Assembly (NCBI GenBank): GCA_937949745.1
Contig: CALECM010000048.1
Location: forward strand, 14,977-78,976
Source of the DNA: an uncultured Bacteroidales bacterium
GTDB taxonomy: Bacteria > Bacteroidota > Bacteroidia > Bacteroidales > WCHB1-69
DNA: 64,000 nt
Reading direction: 5' to 3'
Position numbers and translations under genes: made by a program. Below, in pieces: positions 45,334 through 54,458 of the stretch (its first letter is position 1; each line of letters opens with the position of its first letter). Under the pieces are notes generated by a model. That model had not been told where the DNA came from. It did no database searches and saw nothing but the letters and a program-made list of their open reading frames with translations.

Positions 45334-45732
45334 ATGGAAGAAAACACTGAAAAAAAGGTTAGCGTTGTAAGATATTCTGATGAAGAATTAGAAGAATTCC
45401 GCATATTGATAGAATCCAAGATAGAAGAAGCCAAAAACGGTATGGGCGTTTATTTGGACGCTTATAACAATTCAGGAAACGATACAATGGATACCTCTCC
45501 CACATTTAAAATACTGGAAGAAGGCAACCAGGTATTATCCAAAGAAGAGAACAGCCGTCTGGCCGCGCGTCTGGATAAATATATCAAAAATCTGGAAGCC
45601 GCTCTGATCCGTATTGAAAATAAAACATACGGTGTTTGCAGGGCAACCGGAAAACTGATCCCGAAAGAACGTTTGAGAAGCGTTCCACATGCCACCCTGA
45701 GTTTCGATGCCAAGGTCAACGAAAAAAAATAA
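45334..45732 (+). CDS. TraR/DksA family protein
   Basis: This 132-residue protein is of the DksA/TraR family in its Bacteroidota form. An acidic coiled-coil region covers about 15-90 (SDEELEEFRILIESKIEEAK, with the Asp-rich NNSGNDTMDTSPT tip). The C-terminal globular end reads NKTYGVCRATGKLIPKERLR. Only one Cys remains of the four-Cys zinc finger of E. coli DksA (YGVC), so zinc binding of the classical type is not possible. It may modulate RNA polymerase through the secondary channel. An ATG seven codons upstream (45313) is an alternative. The LspA gene starts 3 nt after the stop. Confidence 0.9.
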   Translation: MEENTEKKVSVVRYSDEELEEFRILIESKIEEAKNGMGVYLDAYNNSGNDTMDTSPTFKILEEGNQVLSKEENSRLAARLDKYIKNLEAALIRIENKTYGVCRATGKLIPKERLRSVPHATLSFDAKVNEKK

Positions 45733-45735
45733 ATT

Positions 45736-46401
45736 GTGAAAAGACGCAAACTCACGATACTATTTATTGCTGTTGTCGTCATTCTTATAATTTTTGATCA
45801 GGTACTTAAAATCTGGGTGAAAACCCACATGACCCTCGGAGAAAATATTGCATTATTAGGAAACTGGTTCAACCTTTATTTTATAGAAAACGAAGGTATG
45901 GCTTTTGGGATTTCCTTTGGGGAAAAAGCCGGGAAGTTGTTGCTTTCACTGGTACGTTTAGGTATTGCCGGATTCCTGATCTATTATGTCTTCAAGCTCA
46001 TTCGCAGAAACCGGACCGATACACTTGTAGTGATCATTTTCTCGCTTATCATTGCCGGTGCTTTAGGGAATATCATAGACAGCTGTTTTTACGGGCTTAT
46101 TTTCAGTGAAAGCACCTGGGATAGCGTGGCTGTGGCATTTCCTCCTGAGGGAGGATATGGAAATCTCTTCTTCGGAAAAGTAGTGGATATGTTCTACGTA
46201 AGACTTTTCCTGATCCCGGAATGGTTCCCGTTATGGGGCGGATCTTATTTTTTTCCGGCCATTTTTAATATTGCCGATTCCTGTGTCACCGTAGGATTAG
46301 TGTTATTGCTGATTTTCAACAAAAGGATCTTTACGGAAAAGAAAACAGAAGAAGAAACGGTCTCCACCCGGGAAGAAACGAATGGACAACAACCGGGTTG
46401 A
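45736..46401 (+). CDS. lspA: Lipoprotein signal peptidase (signal peptidase II)
   Basis: This 221-residue membrane peptidase cleaves lipoprotein signal peptides after diacylglyceryl transfer. It has four membrane spans. The two catalytic aspartates are Asp115 (GALGNIIDSCFYG) and Asp181 (FNIADSCVTVG); the early FDQVLKIWVK and NLYFIENEGMAFGI blocks are conserved too. The start is GTG at 45736, 3 nt after the DksA stop. The dksA-lspA order is common in Bacteroidota, usually behind ileS, which is absent here. A charged tail after residue about 195 (EKKTEEETVSTREETN) is longer than in E. coli. Confidence 0.95.
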   Translation: MKRRKLTILFIAVVVILIIFDQVLKIWVKTHMTLGENIALLGNWFNLYFIENEGMAFGISFGEKAGKLLLSLVRLGIAGFLIYYVFKLIRRNRTDTLVVIIFSLIIAGALGNIIDSCFYGLIFSESTWDSVAVAFPPEGGYGNLFFGKVVDMFYVRLFLIPEWFPLWGGSYFFPAIFNIADSCVTVGLVLLLIFNKRIFTEKKTEEETVSTREETNGQQPG

Positions 46402-46471
46402 TTCTTTTTCCAACAATTAAAATTCTTTAAAAGTCGATAGGAATAGATCACTATCGATTTGCTTTTTTATG

Positions 46472-46479
46472 TAGTTTTG
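46472..46479 (+). promoter_or_regulatory. -7 promoter box of SDR gene
   Basis: TAGTTTTG matches TAnnTTTG, 18-24 nt before the candidate ATGs at 46498 and 46504. Confidence 0.5.
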
Positions 46480-46497
46480 CATACTCATTAAAAATAA

Positions 46498-47265
46498 ATG
46501 CGTATGACAAAAACAGTGATGATTACGGGAGCTAACAGTGGTTTTGGCAAAGCGATAGCCCTTAACCTGAGTAAACATGGTTTTAACCTGATACTGACCG
46601 CAAGAAGCGAAGAGAAACTTAAACCGGTCATGGATGAGATTCGGAAGATGTCGGGTTCTAAAATATTCCCGTTATATTTTGATGTCCGGGATTACGCAGC
46701 CTGTGAAACCGCTATCCGGTCTGTTCCCGAAGAATTCAGCACGATAGATATATTGATCAATAACGCGGGGCTTTCCCGTGAAATCAAAACCCTCGACCAG
46801 GGCGACCTGGACGACTGGAATGAGATGATCGACACCAATGTAAAAGGAGTATTGCACATAACCAGGCTGGTCTCTCCGTCCATGGTAGCCCGGAAAAGCG
46901 GCCATATCGTCAATATAGGTTCTATTGCAAGCCACGAAGTCTACAAGGGAGGAGGTGTATATTGTGCTTCCAAACACGCGTTGTGGGCCTTAACACAAAG
47001 CATGCGCACGGACTTCCTTGAACATCATATCAGGGTGACCCAGATTTCACCCGGCGCGGCCGAAACCAATTTTTCCATTACCCGTTTCCATGGCGATGAA
47101 GAAAGAGCCTCCAAAGTATATGAAGGGTATATACCTTTATCGGCGGACGATGTAGCGGAAGTGGTTGAATTTGCCGTTACCCGTCCTTCCCATGTCTGCC
47201 TCAATGATATCGTGATGACCCCTACCGCCCAGTTTAACGGCGTGATCGTAAGGGATAATCAATAG
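46498..47265 (+). CDS. Short-chain dehydrogenase/reductase (SDR)
   Basis: This 255-residue classical SDR has a Rossmann dinucleotide motif TGANSGFG at about 10-17, NNAG (LINNAGLSR) and the catalytic Tyr155-x3-Lys159 (YCASK), with Ser near INIGSIASHE. The Arg after the second strand (LTARSEEKL) suggests NADP preference. It resembles the YdfG/serine 3-dehydrogenase-like subgroup (PTAQFNGV near the end; TRFHGDEERASKVYEG). That would fit oxidation of serine or 3-hydroxy acids, but the substrate cannot be fixed. A second ATG two codons in (46504) is possible. Confidence 0.9.
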   Translation: MRMTKTVMITGANSGFGKAIALNLSKHGFNLILTARSEEKLKPVMDEIRKMSGSKIFPLYFDVRDYAACETAIRSVPEEFSTIDILINNAGLSREIKTLDQGDLDDWNEMIDTNVKGVLHITRLVSPSMVARKSGHIVNIGSIASHEVYKGGGVYCASKHALWALTQSMRTDFLEHHIRVTQISPGAAETNFSITRFHGDEERASKVYEGYIPLSADDVAEVVEFAVTRPSHVCLNDIVMTPTAQFNGVIVRDNQ

Positions 47266-47354
47266 AGATATTTTGTATTCCGGATATTCTATGTAAAATA
47301 TATAATATCCAGGATAATCCCAAAACCTTTAAGCCAATTTATAAACCATAACTC

Positions 47355-48533
47355 ATGCAAAAATATCTTTCTGAAAATTTCTACAAATACATAGCCGGCA
47401 CCTCCAATGAGCCTATGGGTATTGAGATTGAGAATACCAAAGGAATGTATATCAATACTACAGGTGGAAAACAATACCTTGATATGATCGCAGGCATTTC
47501 CGTTTGTAACATGGGACATTCCCATCCGGCCATTATAGAAGCGGTGAAAAAGCAGGTGGATAAATATATGCATGTGATGGTTTACGGGGAATTGATCCAG
47601 GAGCCGCAGGTGGAAATGGCCCATCTGCTTGGAGAAAACCTACCGGAAAAACTATCTTCCGTTTACTTTGTCAATTCCGGAGCGGAAGCCGTAGAAGGCG
47701 GTCTGAAGCTGGCGAAAAGGATCACAGGAAGGAAAGAGATCATCCATTGCCGGAATTCATATCACGGATGCACACAGGGCGCCATGAGCGTCATGGGATC
47801 CGATAGCTTTAAAGCCCCGTTCCAGCCTCTTCTTCCCGACACCAAAGCCATCCGCTTCGGCGTTACGGAAGACCTGGAAATGATCACGGATAAAACCGCT
47901 TGCTTCATCGTGGAACCCGTACAGGGAGAAGCCGGCATACGGATAGCTTCCGGAGAATACTGGAAAGCGGTGAGAGAACGTTGTAACGAAACCGGAACTC
48001 TACTTATTTTCGACGAGATTCAAACCGGAATGGGACGTACAGGGAAATTATTCTGTTTCGAACACTACGGGATTATTCCTGACATATTATTACTTGCCAA
48101 AGCATTAGGAGGCGGATTGCCTCTGGGAGCTTTTATTTCTTCAAAAGAAAACATGCAGTTTCTGACCCATGACCCGGCTTTAGGCCATATGACCACTTTC
48201 GGAGGGCATCCGGTCAGTTGTGCCGCTGCCGTAGCTCATTTTAAACTTCTGCTGGAAGGGAAATTCTGGGAAAAAGCCGAACATTATGGCGCGATACTGG
48301 AAAAAGAAATCCTCAGCATAGACGGTATCCGGGAAATAAGAAGGAAAGGACTTATGATGGCTGCGGATTTTGGCGATGAAACCAAAAACATACTGACTTA
48401 CAAAAAATGGCTTGACAAGGGCATCTTTACGGATTGGTTCCTGTTTTGCAATACGGCCTTACGTATCGCTCCGCCTTTGATTATCACGGATAAAGAGATC
48501 ATGGAATTTAAAAACAGGATCGGCGCATCTTAA
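47355..48533 (+). CDS. Class III PLP-dependent aminotransferase
   Basis: This 392-residue enzyme is of the ornithine/acetylornithine transaminase (class III) family. It shows FVNSGAEAVEGGLKLAKRIT (about 110), YHGCTQGAMSVMG, the cofactor aspartate in IFDEIQTGMGRTG (about 220-232) and the Schiff-base Lys249 in LLAKALGGGLPLG. TTFGGHPVSCAAA follows. The closest named class is aspartate aminotransferase family/4-aminobutyrate-like; the amino donor is uncertain. It is transcribed with the beta-CASP gene 32 nt downstream. Confidence 0.9.
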   Translation: MQKYLSENFYKYIAGTSNEPMGIEIENTKGMYINTTGGKQYLDMIAGISVCNMGHSHPAIIEAVKKQVDKYMHVMVYGELIQEPQVEMAHLLGENLPEKLSSVYFVNSGAEAVEGGLKLAKRITGRKEIIHCRNSYHGCTQGAMSVMGSDSFKAPFQPLLPDTKAIRFGVTEDLEMITDKTACFIVEPVQGEAGIRIASGEYWKAVRERCNETGTLLIFDEIQTGMGRTGKLFCFEHYGIIPDILLLAKALGGGLPLGAFISSKENMQFLTHDPALGHMTTFGGHPVSCAAAVAHFKLLLEGKFWEKAEHYGAILEKEILSIDGIREIRRKGLMMAADFGDETKNILTYKKWLDKGIFTDWFLFCNTALRIAPPLIITDKEIMEFKNRIGAS

Positions 48534-48565
48534 AACTCACTTTAAATACCAATAAATAAACTACC

Positions 48566-49966
48566 ATGAAAATAAAATTTTTAGGCGCTACCACGGAAGT
48601 AACGGGTAGCAAATTCTTACTTACTACTGACAAAGGCGAAAACATACTGCTCGATTGCGGGATGTACCAGGGCAAAGGACTTGAGACCGACGCCATGAAC
48701 CGCGATCTGGGCTTTGACCCGAAAGATATACATTATCTGGTATTATCACATGCCCATATCGATCATTCCGGATTAATCCCCTATATCTATAAAATGGGAT
48801 TCAGGGGGATTGTTTTCTGTACGCCGGCCACCCGTGACCTCTGTTCCATCATGTTACCGGATTCGGGTAAAATACAGGAAGCCGATACCCGGCAATTTAA
48901 CAAGAAAAGAGCCAAACAGAACCTTCCGCCGGTCGAACCCATTTATACGATCCACGATGCGGTATCCTGCATGCGCCATTTCATCAGTATTCCTTTTGAA
49001 TTACCCTTTAATATTACCCCTGATCTCTCCGTACAATTTATCGATACGGGACACATGCTGGGAGGAGGAGCCGTTTATATGACCGTCCGGGAAGGCGAGA
49101 CAACCAAAACTCTTTGTTATACGGGTGATGTGGGCCGCTACAACAAACGGCTGCTACCCGACCCGAAACCTTTTCCGCAAGCGGACTATATCATCACCGA
49201 ATCTACTTATGGCGACCGCTTGCATACCACACTGGAAATGGCGGAAGAAGAACTCATGCTGATTGTAAAAGATGCGATTGCCCAAAGAAGGGGCAAATTG
49301 ATCATTCCTTCTTTTGCGATAGGCCGTACACAGGATATTGTATATGTACTGCATCGTCTGAAAATGCAGAATAATTTACCGGACGTGGAAATTTTCGTCG
49401 ACAGTCCGTTAGCAGTCTCCGCCACAGATATCTTCAGGATCCATTCCGATTGCTTTAACGAAGAGATGCAGGAATTCATGACTACGCGTTCCGATCCTTT
49501 CGGTTTTGATAAATTGCATTATGTCCGTTCCATAGAAGACTCCAAGAGGTTAAACACCTATAACCGCCCGTGCATTATTATTTCCGCTTCGGGCATGATG
49601 GAAGCCGGACGGGTAAAACACCATCTGGCCAACAATATTGAAAATCCGAGGACTACCATTTTGTCCATCGGTTATTGCTCTCCCAATACCCTGGGGGCGA
49701 AAATCCTGCGGGGTGATAAAAAAGTCTCCATATTCGGGGTACAATACCAGGTGAAAGCAACCGTAAAAAGCCTTGACGCATTCTCCGGTCACGGGGATTA
49801 TAAGGAACTCATTCACTATCTATCATCCCAGGATAAACAAAAGATCAAACAATTATTCATTGTTCACGGAGAAGAGGAAGTTCGTCATAAATATGCCGGA
49901 CATCTTACGGAGGCCGGATTCATCCATAATTATGTACCTGCTTTTCGTGAAGAAGTAGAATTATAA
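48566..49966 (+). CDS. MBL-fold beta-CASP RNA-processing nuclease
   Basis: This 466-residue hydrolase has the metallo-beta-lactamase motif H62-x-H64-x-D66-H67 (SHAHIDHSG), a later His and Asp (IDTGHMLGGG; YTGDVGRYN), and a beta-CASP insert. The insert includes RGKLIIPSFAIGRTQDIVYV, the IIISASGMMEAGRVKHHL motif and a C-terminal FSGHGDYKEL. Members of this class act as RNA endo/exonucleases (CPSF73-like, RNase J-related). Its stop overlaps the start of recQ by one base (TAATG), so the two are translationally coupled. Confidence 0.9.
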   Translation: MKIKFLGATTEVTGSKFLLTTDKGENILLDCGMYQGKGLETDAMNRDLGFDPKDIHYLVLSHAHIDHSGLIPYIYKMGFRGIVFCTPATRDLCSIMLPDSGKIQEADTRQFNKKRAKQNLPPVEPIYTIHDAVSCMRHFISIPFELPFNITPDLSVQFIDTGHMLGGGAVYMTVREGETTKTLCYTGDVGRYNKRLLPDPKPFPQADYIITESTYGDRLHTTLEMAEEELMLIVKDAIAQRRGKLIIPSFAIGRTQDIVYVLHRLKMQNNLPDVEIFVDSPLAVSATDIFRIHSDCFNEEMQEFMTTRSDPFGFDKLHYVRSIEDSKRLNTYNRPCIIISASGMMEAGRVKHHLANNIENPRTTILSIGYCSPNTLGAKILRGDKKVSIFGVQYQVKATVKSLDAFSGHGDYKELIHYLSSQDKQKIKQLFIVHGEEEVRHKYAGHLTEAGFIHNYVPAFREEVEL

Positions 49967-51858
49967 TGAAAGAAAGGATCGCCGGAATATTAAAAGAATA
50001 TTGGGGATATGACCGGTTCCGTCCTTTACAGGAAGAGATCATATTGTCGGTATTAAACAAACAGGATACGCTTGCTTTATTACCGACCGGAGGCGGAAAA
50101 TCCCTCTGCTACCAAATACCCGCGTTAGCCGGCGATGGATTATGCCTGGTAATTTCACCGTTGATCGCCCTGATGAATGACCAGGTAGAAAATCTCCGGA
50201 GAAGAAATATCAAAGCAGCGGCTATCCATTCCGGAATGTCAGCGGCGGAAATCGAAACAACGCTTGACAATATCCTTTTTGATCCGGAATATAAATTGCT
50301 CTATGTTTCTCCGGAACGTCTTAAGACCAGCCTTTTCAAGGCTAATCTCTCAAGAATGAATATATCTCTTATCGCGGTGGATGAAGCGCATTGTATTTCC
50401 CAATGGGGATACGACTTCCGGCCGCCATATCTGGAAATAGCCAATATTCGTCCTTTTTTCCCAAAGATACCGGTACTGGCGCTCACCGCTACCGCTACGT
50501 CCGAGGTGGTGAAAGATATCCAGGCGCAGTTGAAATTCAAAAAAGAGAATATTTTCCTGCAGAGTTTCCGGAGAGAGAACCTGACCTATTTTGTGGTGAA
50601 AGAAGAGGATAAACATCATCGTATGTTAAGGATCATGGAGCGGAATCCGGGAACCGGTATTATTTACGTACGGAACAGAAGAAAGACGCAGGAGATTTCG
50701 GATTTTCTCAACAGGCAGGGAATCACGGCCACATTCTATCATGCCGGACTTGATTCCGTGACCCGTAACCGGAAACAGAAAGATTGGATGGAAAACAAAA
50801 TAAGGGTTATGGTCTGCACCAATGCCTTTGGAATGGGGATCGATAAGCCGGATGTTCGTTTTGTTATCCATCTGGATATACCCGACACCCTGGAAGCTTA
50901 TTTCCAGGAAGCAGGTCGCGGCGGAAGGGATGGGAAACCGTCTATGGCGGTAATGCTGTATGATGACCATGATATCCGGGAGTTGAAACAGAATTTCCAA
51001 CTCTCCTACCCTTCGATGGAAACCATCAGGAAAATTTATCAGAATATCCATCTTTTTTATCATAATCCTGTGGGAAGCGGCGCTTATTCCTGTTTTCCTT
51101 TTCATGCGGAAGAGGTGGCCCAATATTGTGAAGTTAAGCCAGCCGTATTATACAATACCCTTTCTTTTCTTGAAAGAGCAGGTATCATGACGCTTTCTGA
51201 AGGCGTAAAAAAACCGTCCGAAATCCATGTGAAATTAAAATCGGGAGAATTCAGGAAATTTTATCAGGATCATCCTTCTCTGGAAGAATTCTTTCAGTTA
51301 TTATTGCGTTCCTATAACGGACTCTTCTCAAATTTTGTGAAAATAAATGAGGAGCATATTGCCAAAAGAATGAATACTTCCGGTAGTGTAATTACGGATA
51401 AATTACTCCAATTAAAAAAATACGGAGCTATTGAATATATTCAGGGCACCCATAAACCACAGATCCAATTTCTGGAGAACCGGTTTCCCGAAGATTATCT
51501 ATACTTGTATCCTGATATCTATAAACGCAGGAAATCCGTTGCCCAAAAAAAACTTACGGCAGTACTCGATTTTATCAATGATACGAATAAATGCCACAGC
51601 TGTTTTCTACTGGCATATTTCGGTGAGAAAAAAAGTCAGCCTTGCGGGAAATGTGATATTTGCCTACGACAACGGACCAGTGGAATCAAAAAAGCGGAGT
51701 ACGAATCAATCGTCTCCGCTATAGAATCCAGAACCGGCGATCGCCGGTGGAGCGCCCGCGAATTAGTATCTGAGCTTTCCCGGTCTTTTGCAGAAGAGGA
51801 AATTGTCAAAGTTATCCGTTGGCTTATAGATCATGGGAAATTATCATTAAAAGATTAA
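49966..51858 (+). CDS. recQ: ATP-dependent DNA helicase RecQ
   Basis: This 630-residue superfamily 2 helicase has motif 0 and Walker A LPTGGGKSLCYQIPAL (about 40-55), DEAH-box motif II VDEAHCISQWG (about 138-148), motif III LTATAT, and QEAGRGGRDGKPS (motif VI, about 310). A RecQ zinc-binding Cys set follows (CHSCFLLAYFGE ... CGKCDIC, about 543-566). Past it is a short winged-helix-like end; no HRDC domain is evident. It unwinds 3'-5' DNA structures in recombination repair. The ATG overlaps the beta-CASP stop. The stop overlaps the convergent peptidase stop (TTAA). Confidence 0.93.
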   Translation: MKERIAGILKEYWGYDRFRPLQEEIILSVLNKQDTLALLPTGGGKSLCYQIPALAGDGLCLVISPLIALMNDQVENLRRRNIKAAAIHSGMSAAEIETTLDNILFDPEYKLLYVSPERLKTSLFKANLSRMNISLIAVDEAHCISQWGYDFRPPYLEIANIRPFFPKIPVLALTATATSEVVKDIQAQLKFKKENIFLQSFRRENLTYFVVKEEDKHHRMLRIMERNPGTGIIYVRNRRKTQEISDFLNRQGITATFYHAGLDSVTRNRKQKDWMENKIRVMVCTNAFGMGIDKPDVRFVIHLDIPDTLEAYFQEAGRGGRDGKPSMAVMLYDDHDIRELKQNFQLSYPSMETIRKIYQNIHLFYHNPVGSGAYSCFPFHAEEVAQYCEVKPAVLYNTLSFLERAGIMTLSEGVKKPSEIHVKLKSGEFRKFYQDHPSLEEFFQLLLRSYNGLFSNFVKINEEHIAKRMNTSGSVITDKLLQLKKYGAIEYIQGTHKPQIQFLENRFPEDYLYLYPDIYKRRKSVAQKKLTAVLDFINDTNKCHSCFLLAYFGEKKSQPCGKCDICLRQRTSGIKKAEYESIVSAIESRTGDRRWSARELVSELSRSFAEEEIVKVIRWLIDHGKLSLKD

Positions 51859-53939
51859 AGTAAACCGCTTCTTTTCAGTAAGGCCTCGATCCTGGGTTCT
51901 CTTCCACGGAATTTCACATACAAATTCATAGGTTTATCAGAACCTCCTTTGGATAATATATTTTTCACGAAAGAATCGGCCACTTCTTTATTGAAGATAC
52001 CCTTTTCCTGAAACAACGAAAATGCGTCGGCATCCAGTACCTCAGCCCATTTATATCCATAATATCCCGCTGCGTAGCCACCGGAGAATATATGACCGAA
52101 CGTGGTACTCATACAGGCACCGGGAACATTGGGAAGTAATTCGAGTTTATCCAGTTCCCGTCTTTCCATTTTTAATACATCATCGATAGTTTTAGGATCA
52201 ATCGTATGCCACATCATATCCAGATATCCGAAGGATAACTGTCGGCAGGAATAATATCCGGCTAAATAATTCTCGGCATCGCGTATTTTTTTAACCAGAC
52301 TTTCAGGAATGACTTCACCGGTTTGGTAATGGAATGCGAACGTTTTTAGAAAATCCTGATATACCGCCCAGTTTTCATAAATTTGAGAAGGAAGCTCGAC
52401 AAAATCCCTTTTAACGCTGGTTCCCGACAGGCTTTCATAGTTAACTTCCGATAACATGCCATGCAAAGCGTGTCCGAATTCATGCATAAAAGTGGTCAGC
52501 TCCGAAAAAGTAAGTAAAGAAGGTTGTTCCGGGGTGGAAGGAGTAAAATTCATTACGAGGGATACTAACGGACGAACATCATTACCATTCTGATCGATAT
52601 ATTGTTCACGGAAAGAGGTCATCCATGCGCCGTCTCTTTTAGAAGAACGGGGATGGAAATCAAGATATAGGATAGCCATCAGTTTTCCATGGCGGTAAAC
52701 TTCATGTACCTGTACATCCGGATGATATACCTGGATATCTTTATTGGGAACAAACGTCAGGTCATATAATTTCGAAGTTAATCCGAAAACACCGTCGATC
52801 ACGTTCTCCAACTTAAAATAAGGTTTTAGCATTTCGTCATTCAGGTCATAGAGAGTATTTTTCTGTTTTTCAGAATAATAGGTCATATCCCATCTTTCCA
52901 CCGGTCCCTGAAGCCCGTTTTTAGAGGCGAATTCATTAAGCGCAGCGATCTCGTTCTGCGCAGCCGGGAAAGAATATGTCTTAAGTTCGTCCAGAAGATT
53001 ATAAACATTGGTTACATTTTCCGCCATACGGTTTTCCAGAACATATTCCGCATAATTCTTATACCCAAGTAATTTCGCGGTTTGATCACGGCAAGTGAGG
53101 ATATCTTTGATGACCTGACTGTTATCGTATTGATCTTTGTATGCTTTACTGCTTGATTTCAGGAAAAATTCTTTTCTCAGATCCCGGTTATCGGCATATT
53201 TCATGATTGCGGAATAACTGGGTGCCGAAAGGTCGAAAACCCATCCGTCCAGATTTTTACTTTTGGCTTTTTCCCTGGCCAGTGTTCTTTCGATTTCAGG
53301 GATACCTTTCAATTCGTTAATGTCCGTAATATTTTTGAACCACGAATTGGTGGCATTCAGTGAATTCTGGCTGAAATCCAGTGACAGGGTAGACATTCTC
53401 GTGGATATCTCACGGAAAGTTTCTTTATCTTTATCCGAGAGATTAGCTCCGCTCCTGATAAACCCCCTGTAAGTATTATCTAACAATTGCTGTTGCTCGG
53501 TGGTGAGTTTTCCGGGATTATCATGCACTTGCTTTACACGTGAAAAAAGTGCCGGATCCAGGTTGATGTCGTTACCGAATTCCGTTAGCATGGGACTTAC
53601 TTTCTGCGCAATTTGTTGTAATTGGTCGGAAGTATTGCAACTCAGCATATTGAAGAATACGCTGGAAATACGATTAAGTCTGGCTCCGGAACGGTCGAGC
53701 GCTACTATGGTATTTTCAAATGTAGGTTCTGTCTTTGCCTGGGCAATACGCTGCACTTCTCCTTTGGCCTCTTGTATGGCGTATTCGAAAGCCGGTAAAT
53801 AGTGTTCAGGCTTGATTTCTCCGAAAGGAGGAGTTTGGTACGGTGTATTCCATTCCTTTAGTAATGGATTGTCTCCCTGGGCATTTAATTGTAGTGCCGT
53901 CATACATAAAATTGTAAAAGTGAATAATTTAACTTTCAT
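51855..53939 (-). CDS. Exported M3 family metallopeptidase (Dcp-like)
   Basis: This 694-residue protein has a signal peptide (about 1-20, LQLNAQG). It is a thimet-oligopeptidase-like (M3) zinc peptidase with the catalytic H486-E487-F-G-H490 (MHEFGHALHGML) and conserved N-terminal NPLLKEWNTPYQTPPFGEIK, typical of dipeptidyl carboxypeptidase Dcp. The PDLTF-like late motif is SGGYAAGYYGYKWAE. It would hydrolyse oligopeptides in the periplasm. It is the last gene of the apparent porU-porV-ispF-M3 run, 33 nt after ispF. Confidence 0.92.
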   Translation of the reverse strand: MKVKLFTFTILCMTALQLNAQGDNPLLKEWNTPYQTPPFGEIKPEHYLPAFEYAIQEAKGEVQRIAQAKTEPTFENTIVALDRSGARLNRISSVFFNMLSCNTSDQLQQIAQKVSPMLTEFGNDINLDPALFSRVKQVHDNPGKLTTEQQQLLDNTYRGFIRSGANLSDKDKETFREISTRMSTLSLDFSQNSLNATNSWFKNITDINELKGIPEIERTLAREKAKSKNLDGWVFDLSAPSYSAIMKYADNRDLRKEFFLKSSSKAYKDQYDNSQVIKDILTCRDQTAKLLGYKNYAEYVLENRMAENVTNVYNLLDELKTYSFPAAQNEIAALNEFASKNGLQGPVERWDMTYYSEKQKNTLYDLNDEMLKPYFKLENVIDGVFGLTSKLYDLTFVPNKDIQVYHPDVQVHEVYRHGKLMAILYLDFHPRSSKRDGAWMTSFREQYIDQNGNDVRPLVSLVMNFTPSTPEQPSLLTFSELTTFMHEFGHALHGMLSEVNYESLSGTSVKRDFVELPSQIYENWAVYQDFLKTFAFHYQTGEVIPESLVKKIRDAENYLAGYYSCRQLSFGYLDMMWHTIDPKTIDDVLKMERRELDKLELLPNVPGACMSTTFGHIFSGGYAAGYYGYKWAEVLDADAFSLFQEKGIFNKEVADSFVKNILSKGGSDKPMNLYVKFRGREPRIEALLKRSGLL

Positions 53940-53972
53940 ATTTTCATAATTTTGGTGATAATTTATTGAGAT

Positions 53973-54455
53973 TTATTTGGTTACTGTCACAATGGCCATG
54001 GCGGCGATCCCTTCTTCCCTTCCGATGAATCCGAGCTTTTCGTTGGTTTTGGCTTTGACCGATACGTTGCCGGGATCTATATTTAATAATGACACCAGCA
54101 CTTCCGTAATGGCATCCACATAAGGAGCAATCTTAGGCTGTTCGGCTATAATACTCGCATCGAGGTTATGCACCCGCCATCCTTCCCGGTGAATAAGGGA
54201 TACGATATGGGCCACAAGAATCCGGCTATCCATATTTTTATATTGGGGATCATGATCCGGGAAATGCGTACCAATATCTTTCAGCGCCAGAGAACCTAAA
54301 AGGGCATCCCCGATAGCGTGCAACAGCACATCTCCATCCGAATGGGCGATACATCCTTTTTTAAAGGGAATCTCGATCCCTCCTAAAACTAATTTACGAT
54401 TCTCCCCCAGACGGTGAGAATCGTAACCAAGTCCGACTCTTATATCATTAATCAT
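53973..54455 (-). CDS. ispF: 2-C-methyl-D-erythritol 2,4-cyclodiphosphate synthase
   Basis: This 160-residue enzyme of the MEP isoprenoid pathway cyclises CDP-methylerythritol 2-phosphate. Metal ligands lie in GYDSHR (Asp12, His14). Conserved blocks are IPFKKGCIAHSDGDVLLHAI, IGTHFPDHDPQYKNMDSR and VKAKTNEKLGFIGREEGIAA. The length is normal. It starts 3 nt after the stop of porV, so it is coupled to the T9SS genes; the porV-ispF adjacency is functionally unrelated but probably transcriptionally linked. Confidence 0.96.
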   Translation of the reverse strand: MINDIRVGLGYDSHRLGENRKLVLGGIEIPFKKGCIAHSDGDVLLHAIGDALLGSLALKDIGTHFPDHDPQYKNMDSRILVAHIVSLIHREGWRVHNLDASIIAEQPKIAPYVDAITEVLVSLLNIDPGNVSVKAKTNEKLGFIGREEGIAAMAIVTVTK

Positions 54456-54458
54456 TAA

